This document shows, one piece after another, positions 1-5,464 of a DNA stretch of 5,464 nt. Origin of the DNA: Omnitrophica bacterium RIFCSPLOWO2_01_FULL_45_10b (lineage in GTDB: Bacteria; Omnitrophota; Omnitrophia; Omnitrophales; Danuiimicrobiaceae); contig MHFM01000039.1 in the NCBI GenBank assembly GCA_001804205.1, positions 6,885-12,348 on the forward strand, written 5' to 3'. Within the stretch, counting starts at the first letter, position 1; each line of letters starts with the position of its first letter. A model generated the notes under the pieces. The model ran no database searches, was not told the origin of the DNA, and saw only the letters and a list, made by a program, of their open reading frames with translations. The translations under genes were made by a program, and so were the position numbers.

Positions 1-715
1 CTGCCAGCGAGCCGATGCGATTATCGCGGTTTCTTATCATACGAAGTCGGATTTGGTTCAAATGCTTCGGATCGATCCTAGGAAGATAACCGTGATTCAT
101 CATGGAATTGATTCTTCGTTCATTAATCGGGAGGGAACGTCAACAGACCGAGAAAGGAGCGGTCCTCCTTATTTTTTGTATGTTGGTTTGCTTAAAGCCC
201 ATAAAAATTTAGGCGTTCTCCTGAAAGCTTTCCAAAATTTGAAACGAAAATTGGAGAAGGAATCGTTAAAACTTGAGATCATTGGAACACCCGACACCAA
301 ACAGCCCATTGTGCGCGAATGGATGAATCAGATTAAAGATGATTCCTCCATTTCGCTCAGAAGCAACATTTCAGACAATGAACTTAAAAAACTTTACCGC
401 AACGCCATCGCCTTGGTACATCCTTCGCTTTATGAGGGTTTTGGTTTTCCGCTGTTGGAAGCCATGGCTTCAAAGACGCCGATCATCGCTTCCCATACGG
501 CCTCCATTCCGGAAGTCCTCGGGGAGGATGGGGCGCTTTATTTCGATCCAAAATCAGCTTCAGAACTTGAACATGGTTTGGACCAAATGCTGAGTTCCGA
601 GGCATTGCGCCACAAACTCGCCGAAGCGGGTGAACGAAGGCTGCCTTTATTCGATTGGAGCGTGGCAGCCCAGCAAACCGTCCAAGTTTATGAATCCGTC
701 CTCGGAAAAAATTAA
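1..715 (+). CDS. GT4-family glycosyltransferase, 5'-truncated by window edge
   Basis: This is the C-terminal part of a GT-B fold, retaining, nucleotide-sugar-dependent glycosyltransferase that would act at the cytoplasmic face of the inner membrane. The reading frame is open from base 2, giving 237 visible residues; family members are usually 350-400 residues, so roughly the N-terminal third is missing. A TTG at 53 is not a credible start because the upstream codons already read as conserved family sequence (ADAIIAVSYHTKSDL). The fragment opens at the end of the N-terminal domain. It then shows the inter-domain HHGID segment (about residues 33-37), the first strand of the donor-binding domain with YVGLLKAHKN (60-69), and the canonical EX7E motif in YEGFGFPLLEAM (Glu codons at 434 and 458). 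ASIPEVLGEDGALYFDP follows, as expected. The family is secure; donor and acceptor sugars cannot be read from sequence. Many mannosyltransferases look like this. The 3' end overlaps the next gene. Confidence 0.93.
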   Translation, partial: CQRADAIIAVSYHTKSDLVQMLRIDPRKITVIHHGIDSSFINREGTSTDRERSGPPYFLYVGLLKAHKNLGVLLKAFQNLKRKLEKESLKLEIIGTPDTKQPIVREWMNQIKDDSSISLRSNISDNELKKLYRNAIALVHPSLYEGFGFPLLEAMASKTPIIASHTASIPEVLGEDGALYFDPKSASELEHGLDQMLSSEALRHKLAEAGERRLPLFDWSVAAQQTVQVYESVLGKN

Positions 716-1820
716 AAAGCCATCCGTTTGCTTGATTCACGATTGGCTGGTGGCCATGCGAGGCGGGGAAAAAACATTGGAAGCAATTGCCGATCTTTTT
801 CCGGAAGCGCCCATTTATACGCTTTTTCTTGAGCATCGAAAATTATCTCCGGAATTACAAAAAAGGGAAATACACGTTTCCTTTTTACAATACATTCCCA
901 GTATTTCAAAATTTTATAGATGGTTGCTTCCTTTATTTCCGATTGCCGTTCGATTCTTGAATGTTCAAAAATTTGACCTTGTGATTTCGAGCAGCCATTG
1001 TGTCGCAAAAGCCGTTCGCGTTCGTGAAGATGCTGTTCACATTTGTTATTGCCATACGCCGATGCGTTATTTGTGGGGATTTTCAGAAGACTACTTTGGC
1101 CAATTTCCAAAATTTCTGCGTTGGCTAACGGGATTTTATTTTCAGCGGCTTAAAAAGTGGGACATCAAAACTTCCCAAAAAGTGACTTCTTTTATTGCCA
1201 ATTCAAGGAATACGGCTACCAAAATCAAAACGTTTTATGGCAAAACAGCCTCAGTCATTTGTCCACCAGTCGAATTGCCTGATGAGAAAATATCCTTCGT
1301 CTCCACTAATCAAGGAAAGTACTTTTTGATCGTTAGCGCCCTAGTTCCTTACAAACGGATTGAGCTTGCCATTGAAGCATTTAATCAGTTAAAGCAACCA
1401 CTTAGAATCGTGGGAGAAGGGCCTTTACGTTCCAAGTTGGAGCGAATAACTCAATTTGAAGGCATTCAATTTGAAGGATGGCTGGATCAAGCAAAACTTC
1501 GGGAGCGTTATGCGGATTGCCGCGCCCTCATTTTTCCGGGCGAGGAAGACTTTGGCATTGTTCCTCTGGAAGCGCAAGCGTATGGAAAGCCAGTAATTGC
1601 TTATGGAAAGGGTGGCGCATTGGAGAGCGTAACGTCTGATACGGGAATATTTTTTTATGAACAGAGCGCTGAAGCGCTCATCAAAGCAGTCAAAAAGTTT
1701 GAGCATTTTCGCTTTGATTCACAATTAATCAAACATCACGCGCAATCATTTAATTCTGAAAGATTCAAGCGTGAAATACTTGAACTTATTAAACAACTTT
1801 CCATGCCGTTGACAGTTTAA
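690..1820 (+). CDS. GT4-family glycosyltransferase, WbaZ-like (possible mannosyltransferase)
   Basis: This 376-residue protein is a complete GT-B glycosyltransferase of normal length. The N-terminal domain begins with LIHDWLVAMRGGEK (residues 15-28), whose Gly-Gly-Glu loop is typical of this group, and contains YCHTPMRYLW (120-129), also typical of WbaZ-like enzymes. The C-terminal donor domain starts near LVPYKRIELA (from 218; K222 and R223 are the usual phosphate-contacting pair). It carries the EX7E motif in GEEDFGIVPLE (E286 and E294), followed by GKPVIAYGKGGALE. WbaZ-like enzymes are commonly GDP-mannose dependent, so O-antigen or exopolysaccharide mannosyl transfer is a reasonable inference, not proof. 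The ATG at 690 is preferred: it puts HDW at the usual distance from the N-terminus and overlaps the upstream gene by 26 bases. A GTG at 630 in the same frame would add 20 residues unlike the family. No Shine-Dalgarno is visible, so translation may be coupled to the upstream gene. Confidence 0.92.
   Translation: MNPSSEKIKKPSVCLIHDWLVAMRGGEKTLEAIADLFPEAPIYTLFLEHRKLSPELQKREIHVSFLQYIPSISKFYRWLLPLFPIAVRFLNVQKFDLVISSSHCVAKAVRVREDAVHICYCHTPMRYLWGFSEDYFGQFPKFLRWLTGFYFQRLKKWDIKTSQKVTSFIANSRNTATKIKTFYGKTASVICPPVELPDEKISFVSTNQGKYFLIVSALVPYKRIELAIEAFNQLKQPLRIVGEGPLRSKLERITQFEGIQFEGWLDQAKLRERYADCRALIFPGEEDFGIVPLEAQAYGKPVIAYGKGGALESVTSDTGIFFYEQSAEALIKAVKKFEHFRFDSQLIKHHAQSFNSERFKREILELIKQLSMPLTV
1451..1477 (+). 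repeat. Short in-frame direct repeat (12-nt unit, 15-nt period)
   Basis: TCAATTTGAAGG occurs at 1451-1462 and again, identically, at 1466-1477, separated by CAT. It lies inside the second GT4 gene and encodes QFEGIQFEG just before the donor-domain segment GWLDQAKL. The protein is not obviously longer than relatives here, so this is probably chance or an old micro-duplication with no functional role. Confidence 0.5.
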
Positions 1821-1837
1821 CCACATCAAGTTAATAT
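1809..1837 (+). promoter_or_regulatory. Candidate sigma70-type promoter before the membrane polymerase/ligase gene
   Basis: A perfect -35 hexamer TTGACA (1809-1814) is followed after exactly 17 bases by TAATAT (1832-1837), which matches 4 of 6 positions of the TATAAT consensus, including the key first, second and last bases. The -35 lies within the last codons of the second GT4 gene. The predicted transcription start is around 1844-1845, only 2-3 bases before the ATG at 1847, so the transcript would be nearly leaderless. Because the gene also lies inside an apparent operon, this would be an internal promoter. The match could be chance in AT-rich sequence, and the host's sigma factor preferences are unknown. 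Confidence 0.35.
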
Positions 1838-1846
1838 GCATCCTAA

Positions 1847-3130
1847 ATGACTCAAAAGAATCTTGCCGATCAGTTGCGTCAATTGACTGAATTTAGCTTC
1901 TTAGCCGCTATTTTCATTCTTCCATTTGCTAAAGCCGGTTTTGAAATCTTATTTGGACTGACGCTTATTTTTTTGATTCTAACAAAAATCTTGAATCGAC
2001 AATTTAATGTCGACCATACGTTTTTGATTATATGTGGTCTGCTTATCGTTAGTTCATCTATATCCGTTTCTTACTCAGGTTATCCAGAACTTTCAGGCAA
2101 AGGAATACTCAAGCTCGTTAAATATATATTGGTCATGTTTGTCGCTATAGATTTATTTTCTAGTTATGATTGTTTGAAACGGTTGCTATGGGTTGGTTTG
2201 ATAAGTCTTATATTGGTTCTTTTGGATTCGCTAATTCAAAACCTATGGGGAAAGGATCTTATTTTAGGCAACCCTATTCATTATCCAAATGAACAAATAC
2301 GCTTAACAGGCCCTTACCAATCTTATGGTTTGCTTGCTGCCCAATTGATCGCATCGATTCCAATCTCATTAACTTTTCTATCAGAAACTAAAAAAACCTT
2401 TTATCTAAAACGAAGTGGATTTGGATTTTTACTTCTGATTACTTTCTATGTTTTATACCAAACACAATCGAGAGGCGGCTGGTTGGCCGCTTTGGGCTCA
2501 CTGGTTGTCTATAGTTTTCTGACTCGAAACAAATGGTATTTCATCATTTTAGCTATTGCCCTGTTTACCGCACCGCTCGTCCTTCCCAAAAAGGTGTTAT
2601 TCCATCTAGATTTTTACAACCGGGAGGCGTCTTTGGTGGAACGGAAATTGCTTTGGAAACGCGCCATTTCCGTGATTCAGGCCGAACCGTGGTTTGGGTG
2701 CGGAATTAATACATACACAAAGAATTATCCCCAATACGCCAAAGGAAAAGAGTGGGATTTGATGAAGCAAGAAGCAGTGAGCGGTGGTAAATACGCTGAT
2801 TTTGGCGAAAAATATATTCCGGGACATCCGAAACAAATCCCAGGCTACTACGTTCATAATGGGTACTTGCAGACAGCCGCAGAAACAGGATTGGTATCGC
2901 TTGCGCTTTTTCTTATGATTATCGGATTTAGTTTTAGATCGGGTTTTCAAGCATTAAAAAAATCTAAAAAAGACAAGAAACTTATCATCATTGGTTTGAT
3001 CTGTGGACTCGTTGCTTTGTTGTTGCAAGCTTTTGTAGATACGACGTTGCATAATTTACAATCCGCTGTCTTTATCTGGCTCTTTCTGGGTCTTTTGGTA
3101 GCAGTAAATCATGTAAGAACAAAACAGTAA
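1847..3130 (+). CDS. O-antigen ligase/polymerase family membrane protein (WaaL/Wzy-like)
   Basis: This 427-residue polytopic inner-membrane protein has the layout of the O-antigen ligase family (Wzy_C domain). About eleven to twelve hydrophobic segments can be picked out: roughly 15-48 (two), 59-78, 86-104, 112-134, 160-179, 191-207, 212-225, 230-247, 348-363, 379-401 and 407-421. A hydrophilic, presumably periplasmic loop spans about 250-340. Family landmarks are GPYQSYGLLAA (155-165), SRGGW (208-212) and HNGYLQTAAETGL after the big loop (H337, N338). WaaL proteins transfer undecaprenyl-linked polymer to lipid A-core, while Wzy proteins polymerise repeat units; sequence alone cannot separate them, nor a protein O-oligosaccharyltransferase. 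No wzx or wzz is visible here. The start follows a 26-base gap without a Shine-Dalgarno. A candidate promoter lies just upstream, and a four-codon ORF (1836-1850) ends on the start codon as ATGA. The 5' half is markedly more AT-rich than the loop-coding part. Confidence 0.88.
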   Translation: MTQKNLADQLRQLTEFSFLAAIFILPFAKAGFEILFGLTLIFLILTKILNRQFNVDHTFLIICGLLIVSSSISVSYSGYPELSGKGILKLVKYILVMFVAIDLFSSYDCLKRLLWVGLISLILVLLDSLIQNLWGKDLILGNPIHYPNEQIRLTGPYQSYGLLAAQLIASIPISLTFLSETKKTFYLKRSGFGFLLLITFYVLYQTQSRGGWLAALGSLVVYSFLTRNKWYFIILAIALFTAPLVLPKKVLFHLDFYNREASLVERKLLWKRAISVIQAEPWFGCGINTYTKNYPQYAKGKEWDLMKQEAVSGGKYADFGEKYIPGHPKQIPGYYVHNGYLQTAAETGLVSLALFLMIIGFSFRSGFQALKKSKKDKKLIIIGLICGLVALLLQAFVDTTLHNLQSAVFIWLFLGLLVAVNHVRTKQ

Positions 3131-3134
3131 AGCC

Positions 3135-3896
3135 ATGGGAAAAGTTCCTATTTCAATTGTCATCATCACCAAAAACGAAGAAAAAAATCTCCCCGCTTGC
3201 TTAGAGAGCGTTCAATGGGCTAAAGAAATCATTGTGGTAGATGGGAAGAGCGCTGATCGGACAGCTGAAGTTGCAAAATCTTCCGGCGCTAAAGTTATGG
3301 TCCGTGAAATGGATGTGGAGGGAAGGCACCGAAATTTCGCGTATGCTCAAGCGACTCAGGAATGGGTTCTAAGTTTAGATGCCGATGAGCGGGTAAGTCC
3401 AGAACTTGCGAATGAGCTTAAAGAGATTGTGGTGCAAAATGATGGCGGAATTTCGGCCTACTCGATCCCAGTGAAAACATACATCGGGACGCGGTGGATT
3501 AGAAGCGCTGGTTATTATCCTGCGCGGAAATTGCGCCTTCACCGAAGGGGAAAATTCCGTTATGAAGAGTCGGGCGTTCATCCAAGAGCATTTTTGGATG
3601 GGAAGGAACAAAATTTAAACGGGGACATCATTCATTACGGATATCGGAATTTCAGCCACATGATTGAAAAAATGAACCATCAAACAACCCTTGAAGCAGA
3701 AAAATGGGTTTCCGAAAACAGACAAGTTAGTTTCCTTAAAATCATCTATAAAATGTGCGACCGTTTTCTCCGCAATTACATAGGAAAGAAAGGCTATTCG
3801 GACGGCTTCATGGGATTTTTCATGTCCATATTTCATGCGCTTTATCAATTGTTTACTTATGCCAAATATTGGGAAATTAAAAAGCAAAAGCAATAA
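3135..3896 (+). CDS. GT2-family glycosyltransferase, WaaE/KdtX-like
   Basis: This 253-residue GT-A fold enzyme would be inverting and use a nucleotide-sugar donor with a divalent metal at the inner face of the inner membrane. It opens with ISIVIITKNEEKNL (6-19), then VVDGKSADRT (34-43, with D36 and D41 in the nucleotide-binding region), and has the DXD-type metal site in LSLDADER (D82 and D84). The C-terminal part, RFLRNYIGKKGYSDGFMGFF followed by a hydrophobic/aromatic stretch and YAKYWEIKK, matches the tail of WaaE/KdtX-like proteins and probably lies against the membrane. The best-known relative, Klebsiella WaaE, adds beta-1,4-glucose to heptose I of the LPS core, so a core-sugar role is plausible; the actual sugar is not determined. 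Length is normal. The ATG at 3135 is four bases after the previous stop and begins the conserved domain at the expected place, but has no clear ribosome binding site. Confidence 0.92.
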   Translation: MGKVPISIVIITKNEEKNLPACLESVQWAKEIIVVDGKSADRTAEVAKSSGAKVMVREMDVEGRHRNFAYAQATQEWVLSLDADERVSPELANELKEIVVQNDGGISAYSIPVKTYIGTRWIRSAGYYPARKLRLHRRGKFRYEESGVHPRAFLDGKEQNLNGDIIHYGYRNFSHMIEKMNHQTTLEAEKWVSENRQVSFLKIIYKMCDRFLRNYIGKKGYSDGFMGFFMSIFHALYQLFTYAKYWEIKKQKQ

Positions 3897-4449
3897 GGCC
3901 GAAAAGATAATTTTCATCGATCGCGACGGGGTCATCAATGAAGATCCTATTGGTGACTATGTGAAACAATGGAGAGATTTTCATTTTATCGACGGAGCTC
4001 TAGAAGCGCTCAGAAGATTACGTCATGCAAATTTTGCGATTGTTGTCATCTCTAATCAAGCGGGAATTGGAGATGGTATTTTTACGAAAGAGGCCCTAAA
4101 AGAAACTACGGAGTACATGTTAAAGGAATTAAAGAAGGGCGGGGTTGAGATCCGCGGTATCTACTATTGCCTTCACGGCAAAGAGGAAAATTGCGAGTGC
4201 CGCAAGCCAAAAACCGGTTTATTGGAACAAGCAGCGCGCGAAATCAAGTTTAAGCCTAAAGAGACGTTTTTTATAGGTGATAAAGTCTCAGATGTACAAG
4301 CAGGGGAAAGGTTCGGATTGCGGACTCTTTTTGTTTTAACCGGGCATGGAGAAAAGGACCGAATGCGGCTCAATGATGCAGAATATCCTGAACGCATCTT
4401 TCCATCGTTAAAGGAAGCGGTCGATTACATTCTAAATCCGAAATCATAA
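3859..4449 (+). CDS. gmhB: HAD-IIIA phosphatase, GmhB/HisB-N type (probable heptose-1,7-bisphosphate 7-phosphatase)
   Basis: This 196-residue cytoplasmic phosphatase belongs to the GmhB/HisB-N branch of the HAD superfamily. Motif I is FIDRDGVIN (nucleophile D21, acid/base D23), motif II is VISNQAGIG (S65), the RKP lysine is K116 and motif III is GDKVSDVQAG (D141 and D145 bind Mg2+). A zinc site C-x-H-x5-C-x-C (C104, H106, C112, C114) sits just before RKP. GmhB removes the 7-phosphate of D-glycero-D-manno-heptose 1,7-bisphosphate on the way to ADP- or GDP-heptose. The locus favours that over histidinol phosphatase, since no histidine genes are nearby, but the short zinc loop is equally HisB-like. 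The ATG at 3859 gives a 38-base overlap with the GT2 gene; an in-frame ATG at 3835 would add eight residues and overlap by 62. Neither has a Shine-Dalgarno, and family members usually have fewer residues before motif I, so the exact start is uncertain. Confidence 0.85.
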   Translation: MPNIGKLKSKSNKAEKIIFIDRDGVINEDPIGDYVKQWRDFHFIDGALEALRRLRHANFAIVVISNQAGIGDGIFTKEALKETTEYMLKELKKGGVEIRGIYYCLHGKEENCECRKPKTGLLEQAAREIKFKPKETFFIGDKVSDVQAGERFGLRTLFVLTGHGEKDRMRLNDAEYPERIFPSLKEAVDYILNPKS

Positions 4450-4453
4450 AATC

Positions 4454-5464
4454 ATGAAAATACTAATTCTTCACGTCGAAGCAGGTTACGGACACCGTAA
4501 AGCGGCGGAAGCCATTGCGGACGAATTAAGACTTCGAAAAATTCCAGGGCTTGAAGTAACAGTCCTTGACGCCTTAGAAAAAACAAACGGTTTTTTCCGC
4601 CGGGCTTATCCAGAAATTTATTTTCGCCTTGTCCTGTGGGTTCCATGGCTTTGGGGTTTCTTCTACTCTTTAACCAACAGACTCCTTGGCTACCGACTCA
4701 TTCGAAGCATCCGATCTTTTTGGAACAAAGTTCAATCCGGGTCGCTTCGCGAGTATATTAAACAAGGGCAATTCGACGCTATTTTGTCCACGCATTTTTT
4801 CCCGGCCGAAGTTTGTGCAACCGCTAAAAGTGAAGGGCAGATTAGTTCAACCGTCATTACGGTTGTTACCGATATCATTCCTCATGCAACCTGGCGAAAC
4901 TTTGGGACAGATTACTACTGGGTTATTGCAGAAGAAAGTATGAATGCGCTTGCAAAACAGGGGGTTCCAAGAAGGCGGATCTACGTTGGAGGATTTCCGG
5001 TTGCCAGCAGATTTGAAGAAGAATTAAGCACGGTAAAATTACGGGATGAATTCGGCCTGAAAGCAAGGCGCCTGACCATTCTTTTTACCAGCGGAAGTTT
5101 TGGGATTGGGCCCACAGAAGCAACCATGAATTTATTCGAGGATTTATCCGAGAAGATTCAAGTCATTGTGGTATGCGGAAACAATCAAACCCTGTTTGAG
5201 ACATTAAAAAAACGAACTTTTTCATTTCCGGTAGCTTCATTTGCATTTGTCAATAACATGCATGAAATGATGTCGGCCGCTGATCTTGTGATCGCCAAGC
5301 CGGGCGGGGCAACGACATTTGAAAGCATCGCGAAAGGGCTTCTCATGATTATTGTCGGGGCTATTCCAGGCCAAGAAAGTGGGAACGCTGAGTGGCTTCT
5401 AGCACGCAAAGCGGCATTTCAAGTTAAAAATCCTCCAGAAATTAAAAATCTTATATTAAAAATA
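4454..5464 (+). CDS. MGDG synthase/UgtP-like GT28 glycolipid glycosyltransferase, 3'-truncated by window edge
   Basis: From the ATG at 4454 the frame stays open to the last base, giving 337 residues; UgtP-type enzymes are about 380, so the final 40-60 residues are probably missing. The N-terminal MGDG-synthase domain shows HVEAGYGHRKAAEAI (7-21, the GxGH acceptor-site loop), WGFFYSLTN, FDAILSTHFFPAE (STH at 112-114) and VVTDIIPHATW (137-147). The C-terminal donor domain has FTSGSFGIGP (211-220), AKPGGATTFESIAKG (281-295) and PGQESGN (305-311), the signature of GT28 enzymes related to MurG. Characterised relatives transfer galactose or glucose from a UDP-sugar to diacylglycerol at the cytoplasmic membrane surface, making mono- or processively glycosylated lipids. 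The donor and acceptor here are unproven. It begins four bases after the phosphatase stop with no Shine-Dalgarno, so it is probably co-transcribed with the LPS-type genes. Confidence 0.9.
   Translation, partial: MKILILHVEAGYGHRKAAEAIADELRLRKIPGLEVTVLDALEKTNGFFRRAYPEIYFRLVLWVPWLWGFFYSLTNRLLGYRLIRSIRSFWNKVQSGSLREYIKQGQFDAILSTHFFPAEVCATAKSEGQISSTVITVVTDIIPHATWRNFGTDYYWVIAEESMNALAKQGVPRRRIYVGGFPVASRFEEELSTVKLRDEFGLKARRLTILFTSGSFGIGPTEATMNLFEDLSEKIQVIVVCGNNQTLFETLKKRTFSFPVASFAFVNNMHEMMSAADLVIAKPGGATTFESIAKGLLMIIVGAIPGQESGNAEWLLARKAAFQVKNPPEIKNLILKI

Noticed and set aside
630..689. GTG at 630 as the start of the second glycosyltransferase
   Set aside because: It would overlap the upstream gene by 86 bases and add 20 residues with no resemblance to the family N-terminus; ATG at 690 fits better.
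53..715. TTG at 53 as the start of the first glycosyltransferase
   Set aside because: The same frame is open to base 2 and encodes conserved GT4 sequence before the TTG, so the gene simply begins outside the window.
1821..1846. Intrinsic terminator in the largest intergenic gap
   Set aside because: The 26 bases contain no GC-rich inverted repeat followed by a T run; only the hexamer ATGCAT is palindromic.
2956..2971. A7 and A6 runs in the membrane protein gene as a phase-variation switch
   Set aside because: Runs of this length are common across this AT-rich window (for example A7 at 3181-3187), and the frame is intact; nothing singles this one out.
4424..4452. Promoter-like ATTACA, 17-base spacer, TAAAAT before the glycolipid synthase
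   Set aside because: The -35 matches only 4 of 6 and the predicted transcription start would fall after the ATG at 4454, so it could not serve that gene with its chosen start.
4452..4646. Minus-strand ORFs, such as the one opposite the start of the glycolipid synthase
   Set aside because: They lie antisense to genes with clear family motifs and their translations show no recognisable domain; they are shadows of the coding strand.

Overview
The window holds six tightly packed genes, all on the + strand, forming one stretch of a surface-polysaccharide / lipopolysaccharide (LPS) assembly locus. The gene order is: a GT4 glycosyltransferase (N-terminus outside the window), a second GT4 glycosyltransferase of the WbaZ-like type, an O-antigen ligase/polymerase-type integral membrane protein, a WaaE/KdtX-like GT2 glycosyltransferase, a GmhB/HisB-N-type HAD phosphatase, and an MGDG-synthase/UgtP-like GT28 glycolipid glycosyltransferase whose C-terminus lies past the window end. 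No RNA genes, mobile elements, CRISPR arrays or intrinsic terminators were seen, and no stretch longer than 26 bases lies between genes.

Spacing is operon-like. GT4-1 and GT4-2 overlap by 26 bases, a 26-base gap precedes the membrane protein, and a 4-base gap precedes the GT2. The phosphatase start overlaps the GT2 end by 38 bases (or 62 with the earlier ATG), and a 4-base gap precedes the glycolipid synthase. None of the five visible starts has a recognisable purine-rich Shine-Dalgarno sequence. The only good promoter-like sequence spans the end of GT4-2 and the gap before the membrane protein. It would give an almost leaderless transcript for that gene.

Taken together, the cytoplasmic sugar transferases (two GT4, one GT2) would build an oligosaccharide on a lipid or LPS-core acceptor. 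The polytopic membrane protein would polymerise it or ligate it on the outer face of the inner membrane. The HAD phosphatase probably supplies heptose (heptose-1,7-bisphosphate 7-phosphatase step). The last gene probably glycosylates a membrane lipid such as diacylglycerol. A heptose enzyme with a WaaE-like transferase suggests a Gram-negative bacterium with LPS. Moderate GC, weak Shine-Dalgarno use and an MGDG-synthase-like gene in such a locus would fit an uncultivated Gram-negative lineage (for instance within Omnitrophota or a neighbouring phylum), but that placement is only an impression. I did not find a clearly new system; the points worth a second look are the glycolipid synthase in an LPS-type operon and the start-site architecture.
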